Shown in pieces: positions 34,571-43,466 of a DNA stretch of 64,000 nt; within the stretch, counting starts at the first letter, position 1; each line of letters starts with the position of its first letter. Below the pieces are notes generated by a model. The model did no database searches and had not been told where the DNA came from. It worked only from the letters and a program-made list of their open reading frames with translations. The DNA lies in NCBI RefSeq assembly GCF_000372825.1, contig NZ_KB910516.1, positions 1,520,011 to 1,584,010 on the forward strand, read 5' to 3'. Source of the stretch: Methylobacterium sp. 77 (GTDB lineage: Bacteria; Pseudomonadota; Alphaproteobacteria; Rhizobiales; Beijerinckiaceae). The position numbers and the translations under genes were made by a program.

Positions 34571-35671
34571 ATGGCCTCACACCCTGCGCGACGCAGCCTG
34601 CTCGCCGCCGGATTCGGCGGTGCCGCCGCAGCCTTGTCGACGGGGGCGGCACGGGCCGAGGCGATGCCCGAGATGCGCTGGCGGCTGGCCTCGCACTACC
34701 CGAAATCCCTCGACATCCTGTTCGGCGCGCCGGAGACCCTGGCCCGCCTCGTCGCCGAGGCCACGGATGGCCGGTTCCAGATTCAGGTTCTGCCGCCGGG
34801 CGAGCCGGTGCCGGCCGAGGGCGTGATCGATGCGGTGTCCGGCGCTTCGGTGGAGATGGGGCATGCGCCGGCGACCCTCGGGACCGGTCGGGACCCGACC
34901 TTCGCGCTGGCCACCGCCATGCCTTTCGGCCTCAATGCCCGCGGCCAGAATGCATGGTGGCTCCAGGGCGGCGCCGCCGACCTGTTCGCGGAGGTCTTCG
35001 CCAAGCACGGGGTGGTGAGCTTGCCCGGCGGCAATACCGGGGCTCAGATGGGCGGCTGGTTCCGTCGCGAGGTGAAGAGCGTCGCCGACCTCCAGGGCCT
35101 CAAGATCCGCATCGCCGGCCTCGGCGCGCAGGTCCTGGCGAAGTTCGGTGCCGTGCCGCAGGGGAATCCGGGGCCGGAGATCTATGCGGGGCTGGAATCG
35201 AAGGCGCTCGACGCGGCCGAGTGGATTGGCCCCTACGACGACGAGAAGCTCGGATTGCAGAAGGTGGCGCCGACCTACCATTACCCCGGTTTCTGGGAAG
35301 GCAGCGCGATGCTGCACTTCTGGATCGGCGCGGAGGCGTGGAAGGCCCTGCCGAAAGCCTATCGCGCGATCCTTCAATCGGCGGCCGCGCAGGCTCATGC
35401 CGAGGTCCAGGCGAAGTACGACGCCCGCAATCCCCGCGCGCTTCGCCGCCTCGTTGCGGGCGGCGCGCAGCTTCGCCCTTTCCCCCAGGACGTGATGGAA
35501 GCGGCGCTGAAGCACGCCAACGACGTCTACGGCGAGATTTCGGCCAAGAATGCCGATTTCAAGCGCATCTACGAGGCGATGAAGACGTTCCGGAACGAGG
35601 AATATCTCTGGTTCCAGGTGGCGGAATACACCTACGACAATTTCATGATCCGGGCGCGAGCCCGCGGATGA
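34571..35671 (+). CDS. TRAP transporter solute-binding protein (DctP family), solitary
   Basis: A 366-residue periplasmic receptor. The N-terminus has a Tat-type signal (ARRSLLAAGFGGAAAALSTGAARA). Family features include MRWRLASHYPKSLD, the conserved GLKIRIAGLGAQVLAKFGAVPQ with its substrate-binding Arg, ALDAAEWIGPYDD and YHYPGFWEG; the last resembles the FcbT/alpha-keto-acid group, which binds organic acids. No DctQ/DctM membrane subunits are next to it, so its transporter is elsewhere or shared. A candidate small RNA gene ends on the opposite strand 40 bp downstream. Confidence 0.88.
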   Translation: MASHPARRSLLAAGFGGAAAALSTGAARAEAMPEMRWRLASHYPKSLDILFGAPETLARLVAEATDGRFQIQVLPPGEPVPAEGVIDAVSGASVEMGHAPATLGTGRDPTFALATAMPFGLNARGQNAWWLQGGAADLFAEVFAKHGVVSLPGGNTGAQMGGWFRREVKSVADLQGLKIRIAGLGAQVLAKFGAVPQGNPGPEIYAGLESKALDAAEWIGPYDDEKLGLQKVAPTYHYPGFWEGSAMLHFWIGAEAWKALPKAYRAILQSAAAQAHAEVQAKYDARNPRALRRLVAGGAQLRPFPQDVMEAALKHANDVYGEISAKNADFKRIYEAMKTFRNEEYLWFQVAEYTYDNFMIRARARG

Positions 35672-35710
35672 CCGTCCCGCGGCTGCGGCCGGACAATCGG
35701 CTGCGACCAG

Positions 35711-35736
35711 AAAAAAGGCCGCTCCGAAGAGCGGCC
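35711..35736 (-). terminator. Intrinsic terminator, minus strand
   Basis: GGCCGCTC-CGAA-GAGCGGCC is a perfect 8-bp stem with a four-base loop. On the plus strand six A residues precede it, so on the minus strand six T residues follow: a textbook intrinsic terminator for leftward transcription. On the plus strand there is no T-run, so it does not end the TRAP gene transcript in the usual way. Confidence 0.85.
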
Positions 35737-35800
35737 CGAAGTCTAGGGAGGAAACGCCCAAGAAGGGCAGCAGGACCGCGACGCCATCGCGTTCCCGCAA
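35711..35800 (-). ncRNA. Candidate trans-acting small RNA, AbcR/alpha-r15-like layout
   Basis: On the minus strand there are three stem-loops in a row: CGCGA-TGGCG-TCGCG, then GCCC-TTCTT-GGGC, then a perfect 8-bp intrinsic terminator ending in six T residues (35711-35736). Between the second and third lies an unpaired pyrimidine stretch TTTCCTCCCTAGAC, complementary to a ribosome-binding site. A possible promoter (TTGCAA at 35828-35833, then CAGATT 16 bp on) would place the start near 35798. No protein gene exists on this strand for at least 900 bp, so the terminator needs another transcript to end. This layout resembles Hfq-dependent anti-Shine-Dalgarno sRNAs of Hyphomicrobiales. Confidence 0.55.
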
Positions 35801-36112
35801 TGCACAATCTGATCGTCCCACTCAAAATTGCAAGGTCGTTCGCGCAACGCGGCGATCTCTTTTCGTGCGCCGGCACACTTCCAAATCCTTCTGTAACGAA
35901 AATGTCTCAGTTCAAGCTCGGCCTTAGTATTCCGCCTCGTCTGCATCGTCTGTGGCAATGATCGGCATCCAAGTCATTGCCTTTGCATTGAATTCAGGGC
36001 CGCGAATGCAACGCCCGCCGCTCCTCGCGGCCGACTCGTAACCAAATCCTTAATTTCTGCTCTCGCGCCAGGCGGGGCGGATTTCACCAGACCATGAGGT
36101 CGGTTTCATACG

Positions 36113-37546
36113 ATGGCGATTCAGGCGAAGCGTATCCGTGAGTTGAAAGACGGCGACCCGAATACGGGTGCATCCTACGTCCTCTACCTGATGCAACAGG
36201 CCAACCGGGCGCATTTCAATCCGGCCCTGGAATTCGCCATCGAGGAAGCCAATCGGCTCGGTCTTCCCGTCGTCGCCTGTTTCGGTCTGCTCGACGGCAC
36301 GAATGGCTTTCCCGAGGCCAATGCCCGCCATTACGCCTTCCTGCTGCAGGGGCTCGCCGATGCGAAGGCGGGGCTGGAGGCGCGCGGCATCCATTTCGTG
36401 ATGCGCAAGGCGTCCCCGGCGGACATCGCCATCGCGCTGTCCGACAAGGCGGCCCTCCTCGTCCTCGACCGTGGCTACCTCGCCATCCAGAAGCGCTGGT
36501 ACGGCGAGATCGTGAAGGCGGCCAAGGTCCGCATCGTTCAGGTGGAGGGGGATGTGGTGGTGCCGGTGGAGACCGCATCGCCCAAGCACGAATACGCGGC
36601 GCGGACCCTTCGCCCCAAGATCACGAAGCTCCTCGACGAATATGTCGAGGCGCTCAAACCCCGCGACGTGACCCACAAGGCTGGGCTCGGATCGCCCAAG
36701 CGCGGCCTGCCCAAGAGCGAGATCGACATCTCGGACCCGGATGCGGTGCTGGCCGGAATGAGCCTCGACCGTGAGGTGAACCCGGTCAAACGCTTCACCG
36801 GCGGCGAAACCGAAGCGCGCCGGCGCCTCAAAGCCTATCTCGCCGGGCCGTTCCGCTCCTATGGCAGCGACCGCAACCGGCCCGAGGCCGGCGCCGCCTC
36901 GCATATGAGTCCCTACCTGCATTTCGGACAGATCTCGCCGGTGGAGATCGCCCTCGCGGTGCGAGCCTCGAAGGCGGGCGTCTCCGAGGACAGGGCCTCC
37001 TATCTCGAAGAACTCGTGGTGCGGCGAGAGCTCGCGATGAACCACGTCCATTATACCGAGCGCTACGACAGCTTCGCCCATGCGGTGCCGGAATGGGCGC
37101 GGAAAGCCCTGGCCGACCATGCCGATGACGAGCGCCCGCACCTCTATTCCGAGGCGCAGCTCGCCGAGGGCAAGACCCATGACGAATACTGGAACGCGGC
37201 CCAGGCCGAGATGCGGGTGACCGGCTACATGCACAACCACCTGCGCATGTACTGGGGCAAGAAGATCCTCGAATGGTCCCCGAGCGCGGAGGAGGGGTTC
37301 AAGCGCACCCTGCGGCTCAACAACCGCTACTTCCTCGATGGCCGCGACGCGAATTCCTTCACCAACGTCGCCTGGGTCTACGGCCTGCATGACCGACCCT
37401 GGGCGCGCCGGCCGATCTTCGGAACGGTGCGGTACCAGAGCGAGAACTCGCTGAGGAAGTTCGACGCCAAAGCCTATCTCAAGACCGTCGGCGAGCTCTG
37501 CGCGGCCGAGGGCGAGGTGAAGAAGACGGTGCGCAAGAGAAGCTGA
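36113..37546 (+). CDS. phr: Class II-type deoxyribodipyrimidine photolyase
   Basis: Light-driven repair of UV pyrimidine dimers using FAD. The 477-residue protein has an N-terminal alpha/beta antenna domain with SYVLYLMQQANRAHFNPALEFAI, the class II counterpart of YWMQxxxR, and a helical FAD domain. Class II signatures include YGLHDRPWARRPIFG near residue 430, NNRYFLDGRDANSFTNVAWVYG, and GYMHNHLRMYWGKKILEW. The HFGQISPVEIAL segment binds the cofactor. The gene stands alone behind an AT-rich spacer. Confidence 0.92.
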   Translation: MAIQAKRIRELKDGDPNTGASYVLYLMQQANRAHFNPALEFAIEEANRLGLPVVACFGLLDGTNGFPEANARHYAFLLQGLADAKAGLEARGIHFVMRKASPADIAIALSDKAALLVLDRGYLAIQKRWYGEIVKAAKVRIVQVEGDVVVPVETASPKHEYAARTLRPKITKLLDEYVEALKPRDVTHKAGLGSPKRGLPKSEIDISDPDAVLAGMSLDREVNPVKRFTGGETEARRRLKAYLAGPFRSYGSDRNRPEAGAASHMSPYLHFGQISPVEIALAVRASKAGVSEDRASYLEELVVRRELAMNHVHYTERYDSFAHAVPEWARKALADHADDERPHLYSEAQLAEGKTHDEYWNAAQAEMRVTGYMHNHLRMYWGKKILEWSPSAEEGFKRTLRLNNRYFLDGRDANSFTNVAWVYGLHDRPWARRPIFGTVRYQSENSLRKFDAKAYLKTVGELCAAEGEVKKTVRKRS

Positions 37547-37750
37547 AAGACGGTATGCGCCTTGCGTGACGAGCACTCCCGAGGTTCTGACTTCGCCTTG
37601 AAGGTTCGGGCTCGTTCCGGCGGATGGGCCGTGTCATCCCTCCGTCGTTCCGAGGCCGACATGACGGGGCCGGTTCCGTTCCAGTTCCACCCCTCGGATG
37701 GTCGATCGAGCGTGTCGCCGTGATGTCGAAGTTTGTCGTGAGGGCGGAGT

Positions 37751-39118
37751 TTGTCGGGGCCGGTTCCCGTGCTTGAGCCCAACCCCGCCTCCCCTCCCTC
37801 GCGGACGCGTTTGTCCCGCCTGCGCGGCGCGGCCTTCGACGCAGCGCCGCTCTGGCGGCAACGCCTGCTGTTTCTCTTCGGAGGCCTCTGCGTCGGGCTT
37901 GCCGCCGTGGCGATGGCCAAGCTCGCGGACTGGGCCCAGGACGTGTTCCGCTGGGTGCTGGCGCCCTCCCCCCTGATCGCCCTGGTGGTGACGCCCTTGG
38001 GCTTCGCCATCGCGATCCTGCTGTCGATCCGGGTGTTCCCGAACTCGCAAGGGTCCGGGATTCCTCAGGTGATCGCCGCGCGCCATACCGAGGATCCCGA
38101 GATCCGCGGCGCCCTGGTCTCCCTCAAGACCGCGTTCGGCAAGATTCTGGTGATGACCTTCGGCCTCGCCTGCGGCGCCTCGACGGGGCGCGAGGGGCCG
38201 ACCGTGCAGGTGGGGGCGGCGATCATGGCCGCCGTCGGCCGGCTCGACGCCGATCGCCTGCCCGGAGTCATCCTCGCAGGAGGAGCGGCGGGGGTCGCGG
38301 CCGCCTTCAACACACCCATCGCCGGCATCGTCTTCGGCATCGAGGAACTGAGCCGGACCTACGAGGCGCGCACCAGCGGGCTCATCGTCGCCACGGTCAT
38401 CGCGGCCGGCCTGACGGCGCTCGCGATCCAGGGCGACTACACCTATTTCGGCACCACCAAGGCTCTCCTGCCCTTCGGCCCCGGCTGGATCGCGGTGCCG
38501 ATCCTCGGCGTGCTCGGCGGTGTCGCCGGCGGCGTGTTCGGCCGCGTCACCATCCTGTTCGCCAGGGGGCTGCCCGGGCGGATCGGCGGCGCCATCCGTC
38601 GCCATCCGATCGTGTTCGGCGGCCTGTGCGGGCTCGGCGTCGCCCTGTGCGGGCTGGCCTCCGGCGGCACGGTCTACGGCACCGGATACGAGGAGGCCCG
38701 CGCCATGCTCCACGGCACCGATGCCGGCAATCCGGCCTACGCCCCGCTGAAGTTCCTGTCGACGGTCTTCTCCTCCATCAGCGGCATACCCGGCGGCCTG
38801 TTCGCGCCCTCGCTCAGCATCGGGGCGGGGATGGGCGTCTGGCTGCACGGCCTGTTCGTCGACGTGCCCATCGGCGCGCTGGTGCTGATCGGCATGGTCG
38901 CCTACCTCACCGGCGCGCTGCAGGCGCCGATCACCGCCTTCGTCATCGTCACCGAGATGACCCAGGACCATTCGATGATGATTCCGCTCATGGTCACCGC
39001 CCTGATCGCGGATGCGGTCTCCAAGCTGATCTGCCGCGAGGGGCTCTATCACGCGCTCGCCGCCACCATCCTGGCGAATGCCGATCCCGCCCCCCCGCCG
39101 GTGGTGCGGACCGCGTGA
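37751..39118 (+). CDS. ClC-family chloride channel/antiporter
   Basis: An integral membrane protein of 455 residues that moves chloride, in most bacteria by Cl-/H+ exchange. The three selectivity motifs are present: GSGIPQV (about residue 102), GREGPTVQVG (about 149) with the gating Glu, and GIPGGLFAPSLSIGAG (about 343). About ten or more hydrophobic helices are visible, and no C-terminal CBS domains are present. The start is uncertain: TTG at 37751 or GTG at 37769, neither with ideal spacing. Confidence 0.9.
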   Translation: MSGPVPVLEPNPASPPSRTRLSRLRGAAFDAAPLWRQRLLFLFGGLCVGLAAVAMAKLADWAQDVFRWVLAPSPLIALVVTPLGFAIAILLSIRVFPNSQGSGIPQVIAARHTEDPEIRGALVSLKTAFGKILVMTFGLACGASTGREGPTVQVGAAIMAAVGRLDADRLPGVILAGGAAGVAAAFNTPIAGIVFGIEELSRTYEARTSGLIVATVIAAGLTALAIQGDYTYFGTTKALLPFGPGWIAVPILGVLGGVAGGVFGRVTILFARGLPGRIGGAIRRHPIVFGGLCGLGVALCGLASGGTVYGTGYEEARAMLHGTDAGNPAYAPLKFLSTVFSSISGIPGGLFAPSLSIGAGMGVWLHGLFVDVPIGALVLIGMVAYLTGALQAPITAFVIVTEMTQDHSMMIPLMVTALIADAVSKLICREGLYHALAATILANADPAPPPVVRTA

Positions 39119-39187
39119 CAAGCTTGAGCGGAACGCTTTTCCGACGAGACGGTTATCGGTCGTTCCGCACGGTGGAGTTCTGCGCGC

Positions 39188-39367
39188 ATGACCCTTTTGA
39201 AATGGGCCCTCATTTGTTTCGTCATCTCGCTCCTGGCGGGCGGCCTCGGCTTTACCGGGATCGCGTCCGGCGCGCGCTCGCTGTCGCGGATCCTGTTCGG
39301 CGTGTTCCTGGTGATCGCGATCGTCATCGTCGTGCTGGCCATTGCTGCCGGAAAGATGATCTTCTGA
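39188..39367 (+). CDS. DUF1328 small membrane protein (YtjA family)
   Basis: A 59-residue peptide with two transmembrane helices: MTLLKWALICFVISLLAGG, then GIASGARSLSRILFGVFLV and a short tail ending GKMIF. The opening LLKWALxxFVISLxAGxLGFxGIA is the DUF1328/UPF0391 hallmark. Similar peptides are stress-linked in several bacteria; function is unknown. It lies between the ClC gene and the SDR gene on the same strand, 69 bp after the first and 22 bp before the second. Confidence 0.88.
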   Translation: MTLLKWALICFVISLLAGGLGFTGIASGARSLSRILFGVFLVIAIVIVVLAIAAGKMIF

Positions 39368-39389
39368 TCCCGGATCGCTTCCCGCGGCC

Positions 39390-40253
39390 ATGACGGCGCC
39401 CGTGCCGTCTATCCCGGAGAAAACCTGTCTCGTGACCGGCGCCACCTCCGGCATCGGCTACGAGACAGCTCTGGGTCTGGCGCGGGCCGGTGCCCGGGTC
39501 GGGATCGTCGGCCGCGATGCCGGCCGCACCGATGCCACGGCCGCTCGCCTCCGAGAGGCCGTGGCCGGCGCCTCCATCGACGTCTTCCTCGCCGACCTTT
39601 CCTCGCAGGCGGAGATCCGGCGCCTCGCCGCCGAGGTGCGGGGGCGCTACGCCCGTCTCGACGTGCTGGTGAACAATGCCGGCGCCATCTTCGATTCTCG
39701 GCATCTCACCGTCGACGGGCTCGAGCGGACCTGGGCCCTCGACCATCTCGCCTACATGCTGCTGACCCTGGAACTGCTCGACCTGATGAAGGCGAGCGCG
39801 CCCGCCCGCGTCGTCAACGTCGCTTCGATGGCGCATAAACGCGGCCGGACCGACTTCGACGATCTCGACGGTGCCCGGCGTTACGGGGCGCTGAAGGCCT
39901 ATGCGCAGGCCAAGCTCGGCAACGTGCTGTTCACGGCCGCCCTCGCCCGCCGCCTCGTCGGCACCGGGGTCACCGCGAATTCCCTCCATCCGGGCGTCAT
40001 CGCCAGCGGGTTCGCCGGCGGCACCGGAGGCTGGTTCGGCTTCGGCTGGTCGCTGATCCGGCCCTTCCTGGCCAACCCCGCCGATGGCGCCGCGACGTCG
40101 CTCCACCTCGCGACATCGCCGGAGGTGGAGACCGTCAGCGGACTGTACTTCTCCAGATGCCGCCCGGTCCCGACCTCGAGCATCGGCCGCGACCACGATC
40201 TTCAAGAACGCGTCTGGGCCTTGAGCCTGCGGCAGCTCGGGCTGTCGGTGTAG
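39390..40253 (+). CDS. Short-chain dehydrogenase/reductase
   Basis: A 287-residue NAD(P)-dependent oxidoreductase, closest in layout to the retinol dehydrogenase/WW-domain oxidoreductase-like SDR group. TGATSGIG is the cofactor motif (residues about 17-24), NNAG follows at about 95, and the catalytic pair is in AYAQAKLGN (Tyr-x-x-x-Lys). The Arg after the first Gly motif (GIVGRDAGR) suggests NADP. LHPGVIASGF is the usual post-catalytic loop. The substrate is unknown. It is followed convergently by doxX. Confidence 0.9.
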   Translation: MTAPVPSIPEKTCLVTGATSGIGYETALGLARAGARVGIVGRDAGRTDATAARLREAVAGASIDVFLADLSSQAEIRRLAAEVRGRYARLDVLVNNAGAIFDSRHLTVDGLERTWALDHLAYMLLTLELLDLMKASAPARVVNVASMAHKRGRTDFDDLDGARRYGALKAYAQAKLGNVLFTAALARRLVGTGVTANSLHPGVIASGFAGGTGGWFGFGWSLIRPFLANPADGAATSLHLATSPEVETVSGLYFSRCRPVPTSSIGRDHDLQERVWALSLRQLGLSV

Positions 40254-40267
40254 GATCGGTCACGGGT

Positions 40268-40672
40268 TCAGCGCAGGCGGGCCTTGAGACGATCGCTGTC
40301 CGACCGGTGCAGGCCGATCACGACGAGGGTCAGAACCAGCAGCATCCCGGCCGGCAGGGGCGTTCCGCCGATGATGGCCAGATGGGTGACGATGGCGCCG
40401 AGCATGGTGCAGGCGAGGGCGATGGCCGCGACGAGACGCGTGGAGGGCAGGAGCAGCAGCACCGCGCTCGCCACTTCAATGGCGCCGGTGAGATAGCGGA
40501 ACCACTGGCCGATGCCGATTCCGTCGAAGGTTTGAACCATCATCGGGATTCCGGCGAGCTTGGCGCTTCCTGCGGCGAGAAAGGCGGCGGCGAGGAGGAG
40601 GCGCACCGCCCATGAGGTGATGGCGAAGCCTTTCGAGGCGGTTGGGACGGTGTTGGCGGTGATGGTCGACAT
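40268..40672 (-). CDS. DoxX family membrane protein
   Basis: A 134-residue inner-membrane protein with four helices. The typical DoxX opening RLLLAAAFLAAGSAKLAGIPMMVQTFDGIGIGQWFRYLTG is followed by AIEVASAVLLLLP and a C-terminal helix pair. Relatives include quinone-linked and thiosulfate-oxidising components, but most are uncharacterised. It is transcribed away from the LysR gene at 40788, which probably controls it. Confidence 0.85.
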   Translation of the reverse strand: MSTITANTVPTASKGFAITSWAVRLLLAAAFLAAGSAKLAGIPMMVQTFDGIGIGQWFRYLTGAIEVASAVLLLLPSTRLVAAIALACTMLGAIVTHLAIIGGTPLPAGMLLVLTLVVIGLHRSDSDRLKARLR

Positions 40673-40787
40673 GGCAAGGACCCTTCGTCTTCGAGCGCGT
40701 GGTGAGGCTCTGAAGCCGGTCTAGCTTTCCTCTATCTTCCGGCGTAGCCTATCATTCTCGATCCGATCCATCGTCTTTGCCGATACC

Positions 40788-41768
40788 ATGCTCGACGGTT
40801 TCTCCCTCGACCAGCTCCGAACCTTCATCGCGGCAGCGGAAGCCGGGAGCTTCTCCGCGGCCGGGCGCAAGCTCGGGCGGGCTCAATCCGTCATCAGCCA
40901 GACGATCGCCAATCTCGAAGGACAGATCGGCCTGGCTCTGTTCGAGCGGACCGGCCGCGTGCCGGTCCTGACCGAGCGCGGACGCAGCCTTCTCGCCGAT
41001 GCGCGCGACGTGGCGGACAGCATCGACGCCTTCAAGGTCCGCGCCAAGGGCCTCCAGGCCGGGCTCGAACCGGAACTTTCCTTGGTCGCCGACGTGTTGT
41101 TTCCGATGCCGGTGCTGACGGCGGCGGCGCGTGCCTTCGCCGAGGCGTTTCCCTCGGTTCCGCTTCGATTGCAGGTCGAGGCCCTGGGCGCGGTGGCCGA
41201 ACCGGTGCTGGAGGGGCGGTGCCGCCTCGGGATGTTCGTGAGCCTGCCTCTCCTGCCGCCGGGACTGGTGAAGGAGCCGTTGCTGCGCGTGAAGCTGCTG
41301 ATGGTGGCCGCACCCACGCATCCGCTCGCGGCGGAGGCCGCTCCGATCCCCATGGAGATCCTTGCCCGGCACACCCAGCTCGTCCTCAGCGACCGCTCGC
41401 GTTTGTCGGAAGGGCGGGAATACGGGGTCTTCTCGCCCCGGACCTGGCGATTGTCCGACCTCGGGGCGAAGCACGCGTTCCTCCTTGCCGGGCTCGGCTG
41501 GGGCGGCATGCCGCTCTCCGCCGTGGAGCGGGATCTCGCCGCCGGGACCCTGGTGCCGCTGCGGATCGCGGGTGGGCCCGAGGCGGCCATGCTGGAGATG
41601 CCGGTCTACGCGATCTACCGCGCCGACGCCCCGCCGGGTCCGGCGGGTCGCTGGATGATCGATCACATCAAGGGTTACGAGACGGCAGCGGCCGCCTCGG
41701 ACGAAGCCGGCACGAACGCGCCGGACAAGGCCTGCTCGATGAGCGATTGCGTCTCCGCGACCCCGTAG
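40788..41768 (+). CDS. LysR family transcriptional regulator
   Basis: A 326-residue regulator. The N-terminal winged HTH ([44 protein letters not shown]) is followed by the effector-binding domain. It lies divergent from doxX, 115 bp apart, the standard arrangement for a regulator and its target. The last 31 residues (about 296-326) overlap the 3' end of lysS on the other strand and look unlike the family's usual end, so the C-terminus may have been lengthened by loss of an earlier stop. Confidence 0.9.
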   Translation: MLDGFSLDQLRTFIAAAEAGSFSAAGRKLGRAQSVISQTIANLEGQIGLALFERTGRVPVLTERGRSLLADARDVADSIDAFKVRAKGLQAGLEPELSLVADVLFPMPVLTAAARAFAEAFPSVPLRLQVEALGAVAEPVLEGRCRLGMFVSLPLLPPGLVKEPLLRVKLLMVAAPTHPLAAEAAPIPMEILARHTQLVLSDRSRLSEGREYGVFSPRTWRLSDLGAKHAFLLAGLGWGGMPLSAVERDLAAGTLVPLRIAGGPEAAMLEMPVYAIYRADAPPGPAGRWMIDHIKGYETAAAASDEAGTNAPDKACSMSDCVSATP

Positions 41769-43378
41769 AGCGCGACGAACGAACCGAAGCGCGGCCCGCG
41801 TGCCTCGCCGAACAGCACGTTGTAGATCGTGGTGAACCACGCCTGCGACACGCCGGGGCGTCCGTCCGGGCTCTTGGCCTTGCCCGACAGGTCGGGGAAG
41901 TGCCGCCGGCCGACCTCGTAGACCACAGCCTGCAGCCCTTCGGGATCGGTCGATCCCCGATGGGCGTCCAGGGTCGCCGACAGGTCGGCGAGGGCCGCCC
42001 TCTCCTCCTCCGTCGCCGTCCGATAGACCTTTGCCGGCCGCACGAGGTCGCGGAAATAGGCCAGCGCGTGGCCGACCAGCCGGTCGAGGACCGGATGGGT
42101 CTCCGGACCGATCTCCGGGTCGTAGCGGCGGATGAAGCCCCACAGCACCGCCGGGTCCTCGGTGTTGGCCACCGCGGCGAGGTTGAGCAGCATGGCGAAG
42201 TTCAAGGCGCCGCCCTTGCCCACGGCCTCGGCCGCGGGCGGATGGCCGGCATGGAGATGCCAGACCGGGTTTCCGAGCCGCTGCGCCGGCTCCTGGCCGG
42301 GGAACTTCTCGAGGAAGTTCAGGTAATCGTCGACCTGACGCGGGATCATCTCCACGAACAGGCGCTTGGCCTCGCGCGGCTTGCTGTACATGAACAGGGC
42401 GAGACTGTCGGCGGTGCCGTAGACGAGCCAGTCGTCGATCGACAGGCCGTTGCCCTTGGACTTCGAGATCTTCCGGCCTTCCTTGTCGAGGAAGAGTTCA
42501 TAGTTGAATCCCTCCGGCGGCTCGCCGCCGAGCGCCCGCGCGATCTCGCCCGAAAGCTTGACCGAATCGATCAGGTCCTTGCCGGCCATCTCGTAATCGA
42601 CACCGAGGGCCACCCAGCGCATGGCCCAGTCGGGCTTCCATTGCAGCTTGGCATGGCCGCCGGTGACGGGGGTCTCGTAGGCTTCGCCGGTCTTCGGGTC
42701 GCGCCAGACCAGGGTGCCGGCGCTCACGCGCACCTCGTCGATGGGCACCTGCATCACCTCCCCCGTCTCCGGGTGGAGCGGCAGGAACGGCGAGTAGCTC
42801 GCCGAGCGCTCGGCCCTGAGCGAGGGCAGCATGATCGCCATCACCGCCTCGTACCGCTCCAGCACGGTGAGAAGCGCGGTGTCGAACACGCCCGAGCGGT
42901 AGCATTCGGTGGCCGAACGGAACTCGTAGTCGAAGCCGAACGCGTCGAGGAAGCGGCGCAGTTCGGCGTTGTTGTGCGCGCCGAAACTGTCATGCGTGCC
43001 GAACGGGTCGGGCACCCTGGTCAGCGGCTGGTTGAGCGCCCGGATCAGCATCTCCTTGTTCGGCACGTTGTCCGGAACCTTGCGCAGGCCGTCCATGTCG
43101 TCCGAGAAGGCGATGAGGCGGGTGGGAACGCTGTCGTTGGTCAGCACGCGGAAGGCGTGGCGCACCATCGAGGTGCGCGCCACCTCGCCGAACGTGCCGA
43201 TATGCGGCAGGCCCGACGGCCCGTAGCCGGTCTCGAACAGCACCTCCGACTTCGGCTTGCGCTCCAGCCGCGCCACCAGCTTGCGCGCCTCCTCGAACGG
43301 CCAGGCGGCTGCATGGGCGGCGGCCTCCACGGAGGCGGGGTCGAGGACGAGCGGGGACGAAGCGGTCGGGGCGGACAT
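41675..43378 (-). CDS. lysS: Lysyl-tRNA synthetase, class I
   Basis: Charges tRNA-Lys. This is the class I enzyme (LysRS-I, sometimes lysK), found in archaea and many alphaproteobacteria instead of the class II form. The 567 residues contain the HIGH-type motif in [16 protein letters not shown] (about residue 58) and the KMSKS-type motif [13 protein letters not shown] (about residue 296). The middle has the TECYRSGVF metal region. Its last 94 bp overlap the LysR gene on the opposite strand. Confidence 0.95.
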   Translation of the reverse strand: MSAPTASSPLVLDPASVEAAAHAAAWPFEEARKLVARLERKPKSEVLFETGYGPSGLPHIGTFGEVARTSMVRHAFRVLTNDSVPTRLIAFSDDMDGLRKVPDNVPNKEMLIRALNQPLTRVPDPFGTHDSFGAHNNAELRRFLDAFGFDYEFRSATECYRSGVFDTALLTVLERYEAVMAIMLPSLRAERSASYSPFLPLHPETGEVMQVPIDEVRVSAGTLVWRDPKTGEAYETPVTGGHAKLQWKPDWAMRWVALGVDYEMAGKDLIDSVKLSGEIARALGGEPPEGFNYELFLDKEGRKISKSKGNGLSIDDWLVYGTADSLALFMYSKPREAKRLFVEMIPRQVDDYLNFLEKFPGQEPAQRLGNPVWHLHAGHPPAAEAVGKGGALNFAMLLNLAAVANTEDPAVLWGFIRRYDPEIGPETHPVLDRLVGHALAYFRDLVRPAKVYRTATEEERAALADLSATLDAHRGSTDPEGLQAVVYEVGRRHFPDLSGKAKSPDGRPGVSQAWFTTIYNVLFGEARGPRFGSFVALYGVAETQSLIEQALSGAFVPASSEAAAAVS

Positions 43379-43466
43379 GGGAACAGCGTCAGTTCTGCGA
43401 GAAGATGCGGGAAGCCTGGAAACGAGCCGGCGAAGCCGGGCACCCTAGGGAGCGTGCCTTGGAGGG

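Larger units (their letters stand above)
35672..36112. other. Intergenic region holding the candidate sRNA and photolyase promoter
   Basis: A 441-bp spacer. Its left third carries a minus-strand intrinsic terminator and candidate small RNA (35711-35800). The right part (35880-36060) is AT-richer than its surroundings and probably contains the photolyase promoter. No protein gene was seen. Confidence 0.6.
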
